NCBI GenBank assembly: GCA_023144635.1
Contig: JAGLFH010000014.1
Coordinates: 1 to 64,000, forward strand
From: Candidatus Auribacterota bacterium
Lineage (GTDB): Bacteria; Auribacterota; JAFGBW01; JAFGJP01
Direction: 5' to 3'
Length of the DNA: 64,000 nucleotides
Shown in pieces: positions 1 to 8,571 of the stretch. The notes below the pieces were generated by a model that worked only from the letters and a program-made list of their open reading frames with translations, had not been told where the DNA came from and searched no databases. The translations under genes and the position numbers were made by a program. Position 1 is the first letter of the stretch, and the number at the start of each line of letters is the position of its first letter.

Positions 1-410
1 CCTGCAAGAGCAGGATTGAAAATATTTCTGCCAAGGCCACCGAAAAAATGTTTCGTTATTATTATAGCAACAGCACTTGATATAGTTACAAGCCACCATG
101 GTACAGTAGATGGGAGGTTAAAAGAAAGCAGGATACCTGTAACAACAGCACTTCCGTCAAAAGATGATCCGTAATTGATCTTCTTGTTATTTCGTGCTTT
201 AAGACAAATAAAATCAAAGATAACACAAGATATTATTGCATTTAAGATGACAAATGCTGCAGATAATCCAAAAAAATAAACTGATGCTAGAATAGCAGGT
301 AAAAGAGCAAGACTTACATCCCACATTATACGGGGAACAGTGTCTTTAGCTTTAAGGAACGGTGCTCCTTTAATAACCTTTATATTTTTTATTTCATTGT
401 TTTCTGGCAT
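1..410 (-). CDS. rnfD: Rnf electron transport complex subunit D, N-terminal part (runs off the window)
   Basis: This gene is absent from the ORF track because it leaves the left edge. Read on the minus strand from the ATG at 408-410 it gives about 136 residues, beginning MPENNEIKNI, with hydrophobic helices and the stretch DGSAVVTGILLSFNLP, which is typical of the RnfD/NqrB membrane family. RnfD is a membrane subunit of the ferredoxin:NAD+ oxidoreductase that couples electron flow to Na+ or H+ transport. Its start overlaps the last 17 nt of rnfC, so the two are translationally coupled, in the usual rnfC-rnfD order. The flavin attachment site would lie further downstream and cannot be checked. 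Confidence 0.85.
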   Translation of the reverse strand, partial: MPENNEIKNIKVIKGAPFLKAKDTVPRIMWDVSLALLPAILASVYFFGLSAAFVILNAIISCVIFDFICLKARNNKKINYGSSFDGSAVVTGILLSFNLPSTVPWWLVTISSAVAIIITKHFFGGLGRNIFNPALA

Positions 411-1719
411 TTTTTCTTATCTCAACTTTTGCAAGTTTTAAATAATGTACAAGAGGTATCCCAGCAGGACAAATATATGAACAACACCCGCACTCGATAC
501 AATCCATAACATGGAGATCTTGTAATTGTTTAATATCATTATTATTATATGCCGAAGGAATTTCCGTAGTAGATAGTCCTATAGGGCAGTAAAAGATGCA
601 GCGCCCGCATCGAATACACGGATACTCCTGTTCCATGGGAATTTTATCAAGCACAAGAATACCGGAAGTAGCTTTTATAACAGGGGTTTCAAGATCCAAG
701 ACAGGACTGCCCATCATTGGTCCTCCCATGATCACTAAAGACCCTGAACTTTCATCATATCCGGCTTCTCTAAGAATATCTTTAAGTTTTGTACCTATTT
801 TTACTTTATAAGTCCCAGGTTTTTTTAATGAATCTCCTGTTACAGTTGTTAGGCGTTCTATAAGAGGTTTTTTATAATATATTGCCTCATATACTGCAAA
901 AGAAGTGGCTATATTTTGAACAAGTGTACTTGTATCCATAGGAAGGCCGCCTGAAGGGACCTGTTTATTTAATACAGCCTCTATAAGCTGCTTTTCTCCA
1001 CCCTGAGGATAACGTGTTGGAAGTATATTTAGTTCTATTCCAGCATCTGATAAAGAAGCGTTTTTTAACTTTTCGATAGCATTAGGTTTGTTATCTTCAA
1101 TAGCAATAATAATTTTTTTTGCATTTACAGCTTTTTGAATTAATTTAGCTCCTAATTTTATGCCGTCAATGTTGTTAATTATAAGTGTTTCATCTGCAGT
1201 CAGATAAGGTTCGCATTCTGCGGCGTTTATTATCAGAGTATCAATTTTTTTTCCTTTTGGAGGCAATAACTTTACATGAGTTGGAAATGATGCTCCTCCC
1301 ATTCCGACGATTCCTGCTTTCTGTATATTGTCAATAATATCTTTGGAAGATATATTTTCGATAGAGATGTCTTCTTTATTATCTGATCCTTTTATTTCTG
1401 CATCTTTATCAGGGGTTATTACAACAGAAAGTATTTTCTTGCCGGAAGAATGAGGAAAAATATCTATATCTTTTACAGTACCTGTTACGCTGGAATGGAT
1501 AAAGGAAGAGACAAAACCTGATGGGGTACCGATAATATCGCCAACATTGAGATGATCGCCCTTTTTCACAGTTACTGTTGCAGGTGCTCCAATATGCTGG
1601 GTAAGCGGTATTACTACCTCTTCACCGGGAGATGATGTGAGTATAGAGCTTCCTCTCGAAATTTCTTTATGATCTTTCGGATGAATGCCGCCTTTAAATT
1701 TTGATCTGGAAAATATCAT
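394..1719 (-). CDS. rnfC: Rnf electron transport complex subunit C
   Basis: The 441-residue protein is a full-length RnfC. The N-terminal ~120 residues form the barrel-sandwich/RnfC N domain (GGIHPKDHK near the start). The middle holds the Complex I 51-kDa-like nucleotide/FMN fold with GMGGASFPTHVK and NAAECEPYLTAD. The C-terminus carries two ferredoxin-type 4Fe-4S motifs, CIRCGRCIFYCP (about residue 368) and CIECGCCSYICP (about residue 407). RnfC is the peripheral subunit that passes electrons between NADH and the membrane part of the complex. rnfD overlaps its 3' end; the rest of the operon lies outside the window. No clear Shine-Dalgarno sequence is visible before the ATG. Confidence 0.95.
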   Translation of the reverse strand: MIFSRSKFKGGIHPKDHKEISRGSSILTSSPGEEVVIPLTQHIGAPATVTVKKGDHLNVGDIIGTPSGFVSSFIHSSVTGTVKDIDIFPHSSGKKILSVVITPDKDAEIKGSDNKEDISIENISSKDIIDNIQKAGIVGMGGASFPTHVKLLPPKGKKIDTLIINAAECEPYLTADETLIINNIDGIKLGAKLIQKAVNAKKIIIAIEDNKPNAIEKLKNASLSDAGIELNILPTRYPQGGEKQLIEAVLNKQVPSGGLPMDTSTLVQNIATSFAVYEAIYYKKPLIERLTTVTGDSLKKPGTYKVKIGTKLKDILREAGYDESSGSLVIMGGPMMGSPVLDLETPVIKATSGILVLDKIPMEQEYPCIRCGRCIFYCPIGLSTTEIPSAYNNNDIKQLQDLHVMDCIECGCCSYICPAGIPLVHYLKLAKVEIRKNARKQ

Positions 1720-1797
1720 AATATCATTTTGGTGAAATTAAGATTATTTTTATATCATAAATGTAATTTTGTATAAAGTAAAAAGTTAAATTAATGA

Positions 1798-1872
1798 GCA
1801 CGTGATTTATGGAGTGAACCACGTAGTGGCGACGTTACTTACTTGTAGCGGAGCAAACATAAATCGCAGTGC
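1798..1872. repeat. Imperfect hairpin repeat, 75 bp
   Basis: The outer arms GCACGTGATTTATG and CATAAATCGCAGTGC pair with one bulge, and an inner palindrome CCACGTAGTGG sits between them. It resembles the other hairpin elements of this window in size and placement but not in sequence. Confidence 0.55.
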
Positions 1873-1880
1873 AAATTAAT

Positions 1881-1907
1881 CCTGAGCGAGTGAAACGAGT
1901 CGAAGGA
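1881..1907. repeat. CCTGAGC/GTCGAAGG short repeat
   Basis: CCTGAGCGAGTGAAACGAG followed by TCGAAGGA. Near-copies occur at 11016-11034 (the compact palindrome CCCTGAGCTTGTCGAAGGG) and 55567-55594, so this is a dispersed repeat rather than chance. Confidence 0.6.
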
Positions 1908-2094
1908 TAGAAGTAAAACAAGTGCATATCCGTGAATTTCTGTGTAACTCTGTAGATAATTAGCTTCGCCGTTGTTAGTAGTTAGTTTTTAGTTGTTAGT
2001 AAAAAAACTCTGATCCTTTTTTATCCTGTAAATCTGCGTCCCATTTCTCTTTTGCTTTTCTGTCGTCTGTTTTCTACCTTCTGTCCTCTTTTAA

Positions 2095-3477
2095 TCAATA
2101 TGCGTTCTTTTTTGAAAAAAATGATAAAAAGAGTATGCGGATATCAAGGAGTATTGACCAGTTCTCAATATAGAAAAGATCATACTTTATTCTTTCTTCA
2201 ATAGAAGTATTACCCCTAAGCCCGTGAATTTGGGCCCAACCAGTAATACCTGATTTTACGAGATGGCGTGCCATATACCTAGGAATATCTTCTTTGAATT
2301 TTTCTACAAAATGAGGCCTTTCAGGACGAGGCCCGACAAGCGACATATCGCCGATAAATACATTAAAAAGCTGAGGCAGTTCATCCAAATTCTTTGAACG
2401 GAGCCATTTCCCTATTTTAGTCCTCCTAGGATCATCTTTTGAAGCAAAAACAGGTCCTGTATCTGATTCTGCTTCAGTATACATTGTTCGGAATTTTAGA
2501 AGAGTGAAATCCTTTCCATCTTCTCCGCATCGCTTTTGTTTGTAAAAAATATTCCCTTCAGAATCTTTTTTTATCAATACAGCAACAAAAAACATAAAAG
2601 GAGAAAGCAGTATAATGCCGAAAAATGAACCTGTTAAATCCATGATCCTTTTAATTAAGCGGTTATGAAGCTGTTCAAGAGGGCTTCTTTTTAATTCAAG
2701 AAGAGAAATACCGTCTATATTAATGATATTTACATTAGTGGTGATTATATTAAAGATATCAGGCGCAATATGAAAGGATATCATGTTCTTTTCGCATTCA
2801 AGTATTATGTTTACCATTTGTTCATGAGTAATATTGCGCGAGATGACAATTATTTCATTTATGTTATTTTCCTTACATTTTTTGAAGACAGATTCCAGGG
2901 GATCAGTTGTTTTATCACCTTGAAAAATTTTTTCGGAATCAATGGATTCTATACTGCTAAAACCCCAAGAAAAGTCTTTTTTAAACGAGTTCTCAAGTTT
3001 TTTAACATCATCGCCTGTACCAAAAATAAGGATCTTACTCTTTCTTAAATATTTTTTTTGTAACAATATTTCCAGTTTTATCTCAGAATAGCGAAACATA
3101 AGAAGCAGGGTAAATCCAATAGGGGTAAAAAGAGCAAGAAAAAGTCTGGAATAAGTTTCTCCACGATAAAAATAATAAATAAGAAGTACTACTAGTATGG
3201 AGAGCAGGAAAGCCTTAAAAGTTGTTTCTGTACGGATATTTATTTCAAAAAAACGTCTTTCTTTATAGAGATTGAATGACTTAAAGACAATAATAAAAGA
3301 TATTAAAAGAAGAGGTAGAACAGTAAGATAACTTTTAAAAGTTGGTATACCTCTTGAAACATCAAAGGCAGTATAAAACCTAAGATAAAAAGTAAGTGTA
3401 AACGAAATAAAAAGACTTAAAAGATCCAAAAGGATCGTAAGTAATGAAAAATAGTATGTTCTTTTGAACCGTCTCAT
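2095..3477 (-). CDS. Polyprenyl-phosphate sugar-1-phosphate transferase (exopolysaccharide/undecaprenyl type)
   Basis: Several N-terminal membrane helices (residues ~10-135) are followed by a cytoplasmic nucleotide-binding-like region, another helix near residue 275, and the bacterial sugar transferase catalytic domain. The domain shows KRCGEDGKDFTLLKFRTM, LDELPQLFNV, GDMSLVGPRPERP and ITGWAQIHG, all diagnostic of the WbaP/EpsE-like family. Such enzymes load the first sugar phosphate onto undecaprenyl phosphate to start a surface polysaccharide. The track starts at a TTG three codons upstream; I prefer the ATG at 3475-3477 (MRRFKRTYYF), giving 460 residues. No other glycan genes are adjacent, so its polysaccharide locus is elsewhere or the gene acts alone. 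Substrate sugar cannot be told. Confidence 0.9.
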   Translation of the reverse strand: MRRFKRTYYFSLLTILLDLLSLFISFTLTFYLRFYTAFDVSRGIPTFKSYLTVLPLLLISFIIVFKSFNLYKERRFFEINIRTETTFKAFLLSILVVLLIYYFYRGETYSRLFLALFTPIGFTLLLMFRYSEIKLEILLQKKYLRKSKILIFGTGDDVKKLENSFKKDFSWGFSSIESIDSEKIFQGDKTTDPLESVFKKCKENNINEIIVISRNITHEQMVNIILECEKNMISFHIAPDIFNIITTNVNIINIDGISLLELKRSPLEQLHNRLIKRIMDLTGSFFGIILLSPFMFFVAVLIKKDSEGNIFYKQKRCGEDGKDFTLLKFRTMYTEAESDTGPVFASKDDPRRTKIGKWLRSKNLDELPQLFNVFIGDMSLVGPRPERPHFVEKFKEDIPRYMARHLVKSGITGWAQIHGLRGNTSIEERIKYDLFYIENWSILLDIRILFLSFFSKKNAY

Positions 3478-3504
3478 AATAACCAATTATTGGATTTTTC
3501 TATG

Positions 3505-3532
3505 ATTATAATAGAAATGCTCGAAAAACCAA
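3505..3532 (-). promoter_or_regulatory. Possible sigma70-type promoter for the sugar transferase gene
   Basis: On the minus strand TTGGTT (3527-3532) and a perfect TATAAT (3505-3510) are separated by 16 bp, 28 bp before the chosen ATG. The -10 is strong and the -35 only half matches, so the call is moderate. Confidence 0.4.
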
Positions 3533-3559
3533 ATATCAAAAGTTTTAATTTATTTATAT

Positions 3560-4795
3560 TTAAAGATCTTCTTTTCTTATAGATTTAAAAATACCTCTTT
3601 CCGGAAGCATTAATTCTATGGTATCAAAATCATAAAAGTCATATATTTTGCATATCGTTTTAGTGTTTTCAATGCACATCTCGTTGACATTTTTAAACGT
3701 TATATCACCAGAAGACCTACCATTTGGCCTGAAGAGAAATATCAGGCTTTTTTTATCAGAATTGATTTTAAAAGAGCCTTCTATACTTTTTATCTCTGAT
3801 CGTTTTCCTTTTCTATGAATGGTGTTTAACAGATCAGTTGTTACTCTTTGAGCTATTAAGTGAGCAAAAAAATCGTGATTTTCAAAAGAACTTATGTAAA
3901 AATCCTGTTGACGCCAAAGGTCAGGGTGAGGTTGTCCCTTTATCGAATCCGGGATCTCTTTGGAATCCGAGATGTTATTATTGAAAGTATAAATATTAGA
4001 TATTCGCACACTTAAATAGGATGCATTGTTAATACCTATAATAAAATTAATTATAGATCCGTTAGGATATGTGAAAGAACTTTTCAGAAACGTACTCTTC
4101 TTTTCAAAAGAGTGTTTTACTTTGCAGTAAAAAAGCATTCTGTTTTGTGAGACAGCTTTAGTCTTTTGTTCAAGGATCTCATAAGTCATGTATCTTTTCA
4201 TGCTGGATTCAAGAAGATGATCTAATAATTCCTTTGAAAATATTTTCAGGCTTATTTGCGGATTGATCCTTAATATATCATCAAGTGTTTGTGACGGGAG
4301 GCTTTCAAAAAAGAACTCAAGACGTTTTTTGCCTAGTAGATATATATTATTATCAATATTGTAGAGAGTTCTTTTCTTGAATTCCTTTTTATCAATAAGC
4401 GACAGTGAGTATTTTTTTAAGTCATCAATTTTATAAACGTATTTCTTTTCCAGTCCGCTAATGGTGTCACGTGTTATTATATGACAAAATTCTATTTTAT
4501 CTTCAATCTTTGAAAGTGAGTACTGAAGAACACGTGTTATTTCGCTGACTCTCTGATTCTCTTCATCAGAGTTAAAAGGATGTTCTGTAAAAGTCAAAAA
4601 AATTAAATGTTTATCTTTTTGGTCAACTGTTACAATAAACCCATATTTTTTGAAACACATATCCTTTAGGTTATCTAAAGCATCTTTTTTTTCAATCGGT
4701 TTTTTAGAACAGGAAATCTGAAAAAAGAATAATCCAGCACAAAAAAAGCAAAATAGCTTAAAAAAATAATGTGATCTTGTTTTTCTTTTATTCAT
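3560..4795 (-). CDS. Predicted lipoprotein of unknown function
   Basis: A 411-residue protein with a lysine/arginine-rich start, a hydrophobic segment and FFQISCSKKP, where the Cys is a plausible lipidation site. The mature part is mixed alpha/beta without motifs I recognise; it contains MRYMTYEI-like helices in the middle and a strand-rich C-terminal half. It lies upstream of the sugar transferase on the same strand with an 80-nt gap, so co-transcription is possible. It diverges from the korB-like gene. I know no family for it, and envelope location is inferred only from the signal. Confidence 0.7.
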   Translation of the reverse strand: MNKRKTRSHYFFKLFCFFCAGLFFFQISCSKKPIEKKDALDNLKDMCFKKYGFIVTVDQKDKHLIFLTFTEHPFNSDEENQRVSEITRVLQYSLSKIEDKIEFCHIITRDTISGLEKKYVYKIDDLKKYSLSLIDKKEFKKRTLYNIDNNIYLLGKKRLEFFFESLPSQTLDDILRINPQISLKIFSKELLDHLLESSMKRYMTYEILEQKTKAVSQNRMLFYCKVKHSFEKKSTFLKSSFTYPNGSIINFIIGINNASYLSVRISNIYTFNNNISDSKEIPDSIKGQPHPDLWRQQDFYISSFENHDFFAHLIAQRVTTDLLNTIHRKGKRSEIKSIEGSFKINSDKKSLIFLFRPNGRSSGDITFKNVNEMCIENTKTICKIYDFYDFDTIELMLPERGIFKSIRKEDL

Positions 4796-4868
4796 AATAA
4801 AATGTATGTATTTAAAATTATTAAAATAATTAAGTTTTTTTTAATGTTATCTATTATAATGGTGATAT

Positions 4869-5624
4869 ATGGAAACAAAAACTAAAAAAAAGTTTCTTTT
4901 TAAAAGACCTGTCAGTTTAAAGCCGGTTCGCACCCACTATTGTCCGGGTTGCGGCCATGGAATAGTTCACCGTCTTATAGCTGAGGTTATAGATACACTA
5001 GGGGTGAGAGAAAGGACAATTGGTGTTGTTCCTGTGGGATGTGCCTGTATTGCTTATGAATATTTTAATTTTGATTCTACAGAATCACCTCATGGAAGAA
5101 CTCCTGCTGTTGCAACAGGAATAAAGCGTTCTCTTCCCAATCACGTTGTATTTACCTATCAGGGAGATGGTGACCTTGCTGCGATAGGAACGGCAGAGAC
5201 ACTTCATGCTGCGAACAGAGGAGAAAATATTACAATAATTTTTGTGAATAATGGAGTTTATGGCATGACAGGAGGACAGATGGCTCCTACAACGCTCACT
5301 GGACAAAAAACTACCACAACCCCAAATGGTAGAACGCCGAAAAATGATGGATATCCTTTAAAAATAACAGAGATTTTAAGCTCTTTGGATGGTGTATGTT
5401 ATGCTGCACGGGGACTGATCACAAGTGTAGCAGAAATAAAAAAATCACGTCAGATGATACTTAAAGCTTTTCAAATGCAGTTAAAATGCGCCGGACTTTC
5501 TATTGTGGAGCTTCTTTCTTCTTGTCCGACATATTGGAGAGTTACACCACTAGAGGCAAAGAATTGGATTGACAAAAAGATGGTTTTATCTTTTAATCCT
5601 GGTGTTTTAAAGGAAATTAAATAA
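4869..5624 (+). CDS. 2-oxoacid:ferredoxin oxidoreductase beta subunit (KorB/VorB type)
   Basis: The 251-residue protein carries HYCPGCGHGIVHRLI at the N-terminus and the thiamine diphosphate-binding region YQGDGDLAAIGTAETLHAANRG...NNGVYGMTGGQ, so it is the TPP-binding beta subunit of a 2-oxoacid oxidoreductase (2-oxoglutarate or branched-chain 2-oxoacids are the usual substrates of this size class). It would decarboxylate the acid and reduce ferredoxin, which the Rnf complex encoded nearby could reoxidise. The alpha and gamma subunit genes normally sit beside it but are absent here: upstream is a divergent lipoprotein gene and downstream a small unknown gene. It must therefore assemble with subunits encoded elsewhere, or be a stranded copy. 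Confidence 0.9.
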   Translation: METKTKKKFLFKRPVSLKPVRTHYCPGCGHGIVHRLIAEVIDTLGVRERTIGVVPVGCACIAYEYFNFDSTESPHGRTPAVATGIKRSLPNHVVFTYQGDGDLAAIGTAETLHAANRGENITIIFVNNGVYGMTGGQMAPTTLTGQKTTTTPNGRTPKNDGYPLKITEILSSLDGVCYAARGLITSVAEIKKSRQMILKAFQMQLKCAGLSIVELLSSCPTYWRVTPLEAKNWIDKKMVLSFNPGVLKEIK

Positions 5625-5701
5625 AAACTATAAAGTTTTATAGTAAAAAGCGCGATTATTAATTACACAGATATTGTATAATAAAATAAGGGAATTAAAC
5701 C

Positions 5702-5992
5702 ATGGATAGAGAAAAAAAGATAAAACAATACATCCAGAAGCTGCAGTCTGTCCTAAATAAAGCTATAGTTGATTCTTCAGAGTTTCAAAAGCTTAAAAAC
5801 ATCCTAAAAAAAGATGAAAAAGATATGCATATGTTTCTGTTTACTTTTCTTGTAGATAAAGATGCACATGACTTTTTAAATATTTTTGATGAATTTCTTA
5901 AAGAAAGGCTTTCTTCTGAAGACGTTTCGTTTGATGATTCTTGGAATGATAATGATTTTGATTTTTTAAAGAACAATAATATCAAATTTTAG
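5702..5992 (+). CDS. Small acidic-tailed protein of unknown function
   Basis: 96 residues, helical and charged, no signal peptide or membrane segment. The C-terminal third is very acidic and aromatic (DVSFDDSWNDNDFDFL). The ATG follows GGGAATTAAACC, a weak ribosome binding site. It lies 77 nt after the korB-like gene and ends just before a strong terminator, so it may be the last gene of that transcript. Not recognised. Confidence 0.6.
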   Translation: MDREKKIKQYIQKLQSVLNKAIVDSSEFQKLKNILKKDEKDMHMFLFTFLVDKDAHDFLNIFDEFLKERLSSEDVSFDDSWNDNDFDFLKNNNIKF

Positions 5993-6021
5993 ATTAGGCC
6001 ATGGAGCCCATTTTTGATCTT

Positions 6022-6061
6022 AAAAGACTTCTTTTCCCTAATGGGTAAGGAGGTCTTTTTC
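6022..6061 (+). terminator. Intrinsic terminator after the korB-like/5702 transcript
   Basis: A 17-bp stem (AAAAGACTTCTTTTCCC against GGGTAAGGAGGTCTTTT, with two G-U pairs and one mismatch) closes a TAAT loop and runs into TTTTT. It separates the upstream genes from the SUMF1-domain gene. Confidence 0.8.
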
Positions 6062-6102
6062 GTTTAACGGCTAAAAAAATAAGACAAGGATATAATTACT
6101 TT

Positions 6103-8445
6103 ATGCGTCTTTCCGATTTTTTTAATTTAAATGATTTTGATGATGTTATAAAAAACTTTCCGTCAAGGACAGGTTCTCATAGAGATCTTTTGTTAAAAGA
6201 ACTCCGAAAATACTACAAGGTCAATTCAGATCTAGAAAAAAAGACTTCTATTCCTGCCGATGAACTGATACATGCTATTTGGGGCAAGAAAAAAGCTTTT
6301 ACTGATAAAGAGATAAAAAAATTCAAGAAATCATTTTCAGCATTAAAATCCGGCGTGAACCGTTTGCTGAAACAGATGCATAAAAAAGGTAAAAACCCCA
6401 AAGGTATAAGAATAATTCGTGGTAACAGGTTTGGTGTTATAGATGCTGTAAAAGAAGATATTATTGAACAGTTAAGCATCAAAATAAATGCTTTAAGAAT
6501 GTATTTGAGCAAAGTTGAGACAAAAATACAAAAACAAAGTCCCGGCCTTTCAGTGGATGAAAATCCTGATGCTAAAGGAGAACTTTTTAAAGATAACGGT
6601 GTTGAGCAGACCCTTCAGGAAATGGAAAATTTAATAAGTTCAGCAAAGGATGATAAAGAAGAAACCTCTATTCCTCAAGAGCAGGAAGAGAAGCCTGATA
6701 ACCTTAATGAAACAGATAAAGCTGATGATATTCTGGCGAAATCAAAAAAAGATAATGAAAATGAGATGTCAGTAAAACCGCGGGATGTTCAGGCTGCATA
6801 TCTTGATGCCAAAGGAGCAGAGATGATGGACAGAGATATGTTCCTTGATCTTGCTGTAGAAGAGGAAGATATATCTCTTGAAGAAAAAAAGAAAAAAGAA
6901 GAGGAAAAGAAAAAGAGGGATGAAGAGAAAGGTGAAGATAAGAAAGAAGAAAGTAAGGATGAAAATAAAAGAAAAGATGATGATTCAAAGCCTCCGGATG
7001 TAAAACACAAACCTATAAAAGATGAATCTGAAAGAAGGCAGATTGAAGATATAAAAAAAGAACTGGAAGAAATAAGAGAACAGAAAAAAGACTTAGAAAG
7101 CCGTGAAAAAGATCTTAAAGATAAAATGAAGGATATGGAAAAGCGTGAAGATGATATAAAAAAGCGTGAAAAAGATATTGAAAATAAACAGGAAGAGCTG
7201 GAAAAGTTAAAAGATGAATTTGAACAGCAAAATGATGTTCAAAAACAAAAGGAAACAGAAGAAGCTATTAAGCGTCTTGATGAAGAACGGGAAAGGCTTA
7301 AGAAAGAAAAAAAAGAATTAAAAGATCAGCTTGAAAAAATGAAGGAAGAACTTGAAAAGCTTGCAGATCAGTTAAAAGAAATGAATCAGCAGGAAAAAAA
7401 TGGTGAATCTGTTTATGAAGAAATTGACAGACTGGAAAAAAATGCCGGGACACAGGCGGGAGATCTTTCTACAAAAGAAGAAACAGATAAAAAGGAGCAG
7501 ACTCTTGGAATAGATGCAATTTCTCCGGAAGAAGAAGTCAACTTTCTTAAAAAAGCTATTGGTGCTGATTTTGATGAGATGAAACGCTCTTATGCAAAAC
7601 TTGTGAACTCAAAAAGTGGTTCAATTTTGCTTGGAAACGAAAGAAAAATAAAAAATGAACTCCCGAGAAAGAAGGTTTTGTTAGATGAGTTTTATATTGG
7701 AAAGTATCCTATTGTAAATGAACTTTTTCAGCAGTTTGTCGAAAAGACAAATTATGTTACGGATGCAGAAAAAATGGGATATGGATGGGTAATATCGCAA
7801 TCTAAATGGTATGAGCATGTTGAATCATTTAAAAAAGGGAGCTATTCCTTCAAAAGAGGTGGATACAAAAAAGTTAAAAAGGCTAACTGGCGTCATCCTT
7901 TTGGTGTTGACAGCGGTATAGAAGATAAATCTAATCATCCTGTAGTACAGGTATCGTATAGAGATGCACTTGCATTTTGTGAATGGGTAGGAGGTGAACT
8001 TCCTACGGAATTTGAATGGGAATATGCTGCAAAAGCAGGAAAAGATGATAATGTTTACTCATGGGGAAACGAATTTGATCATGATAAATGCAACTCTATG
8101 GAAGCAAATATTCTTGATACAACAAGTGTTGATGTTTATGAAGGGAATGAATGGATGATATTTGATGTTTGCGCAAATACGTGGGAATGGTGTGAAAACT
8201 GGTATATGAGGGATTACACTGGAGTTGTGAATATGTCAAAAAACCCAAAAGGACCTGTTATTGGCTCATATAGGGCTTTAAGAGGTGGATGCTGGTTTTC
8301 TGAAAAAGATGATGTTACTACTTCTAAAAGGTGGAGAGCTCGTGCCATGACATGGAATAATATAATCAGTTTTCGTGTAATAAGACGAGGAAAATTACTA
8401 GATCCTTTGCTGCCAAAGGTGCCTCCATTAACGAACCCCGAATGA
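6103..8445 (+). CDS. Large coiled-coil protein with C-terminal SUMF1/formylglycine-generating-type domain
   Basis: Of 780 residues, ~1-135 form a globular helical domain (MRLSDFFNLNDFDD). Residues ~150-470 are an extremely charged Glu/Lys/Asp coiled coil, and ~500-765 a SUMF1/FGE-sulfatase fold: FYIGKYPIVNELFQQFV, HPVVQVSYRDALAFCEWVGG, LPTEFEWEYAAKAG, WEWCENWY and YRALRGGCWF. The family includes sulfatase formylglycine-generating enzymes and many non-enzymatic or sugar/ligand-binding relatives (also in DGR targets). Catalytic Cys pairs of true FGE are not evident and no sulfatase gene is near, so a binding or scaffold role is more likely. The protein ends TNPE with the stop formed inside an intergenic repeat (8432-8462), suggesting that the repeat altered its 3' end. 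Confidence 0.8.
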   Translation: MRLSDFFNLNDFDDVIKNFPSRTGSHRDLLLKELRKYYKVNSDLEKKTSIPADELIHAIWGKKKAFTDKEIKKFKKSFSALKSGVNRLLKQMHKKGKNPKGIRIIRGNRFGVIDAVKEDIIEQLSIKINALRMYLSKVETKIQKQSPGLSVDENPDAKGELFKDNGVEQTLQEMENLISSAKDDKEETSIPQEQEEKPDNLNETDKADDILAKSKKDNENEMSVKPRDVQAAYLDAKGAEMMDRDMFLDLAVEEEDISLEEKKKKEEEKKKRDEEKGEDKKEESKDENKRKDDDSKPPDVKHKPIKDESERRQIEDIKKELEEIREQKKDLESREKDLKDKMKDMEKREDDIKKREKDIENKQEELEKLKDEFEQQNDVQKQKETEEAIKRLDEERERLKKEKKELKDQLEKMKEELEKLADQLKEMNQQEKNGESVYEEIDRLEKNAGTQAGDLSTKEETDKKEQTLGIDAISPEEEVNFLKKAIGADFDEMKRSYAKLVNSKSGSILLGNERKIKNELPRKKVLLDEFYIGKYPIVNELFQQFVEKTNYVTDAEKMGYGWVISQSKWYEHVESFKKGSYSFKRGGYKKVKKANWRHPFGVDSGIEDKSNHPVVQVSYRDALAFCEWVGGELPTEFEWEYAAKAGKDDNVYSWGNEFDHDKCNSMEANILDTTSVDVYEGNEWMIFDVCANTWEWCENWYMRDYTGVVNMSKNPKGPVIGSYRALRGGCWFSEKDDVTTSKRWRARAMTWNNIISFRVIRRGKLLDPLLPKVPPLTNPE

Positions 8446-8462
8446 CGAATCACGAACGACGA
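8432..8462. repeat. CGAATGACGAAT word repeat overlapping the end of the SUMF1-domain gene
   Basis: CGAACCCCGAATGACGAAT and CACGAACGACGA make an imperfect tandem of a CGAAYGACGA unit. The reverse complement appears at 58902-58921 and a single unit at about 57073. The upstream ORF takes its last codons and its TGA stop from this repeat. Confidence 0.6.
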
Positions 8463-8571
8463 TATATGCTCTTTTCCCTTGCCCATAACTTTTACCTATG
8501 AGAGAATAAAAATACGTGAAAATGCAGTTCATAAGATTTTATTTAATATTCAAAAAGTTATCTGGTGTGCC

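Larger units (their letters stand above)
1720..2094. other. Repeat-bearing gap between rnfC and the sugar transferase gene
   Basis: No gene is seen. The gap contains a ~75-bp imperfect hairpin (1798-1872), a CCTGAGC...GTCGAAGG repeat (1881-1907) and, from about 1960, a pyrimidine-rich word-like stretch with imperfect tandem units such as GTTAGTAGTTAG and TCTGTCGTCTG. The promoter of rnfC probably lies at the left end but no convincing -35/-10 pair was found. Confidence 0.6.

Noticed and set aside
4855-4860. TATAAT just before the korB-like ATG as a promoter
   Set aside because: It lies only 8 nt before the start codon and no matching -35 was found; a leaderless transcript cannot be excluded but is not supported.
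6704-7010. Minus-strand ORFs 6704-6988 and 6789-7010
   Set aside because: They are antisense shadows of the Glu/Lys coiled-coil coding region and translate into Phe/Ser low complexity.
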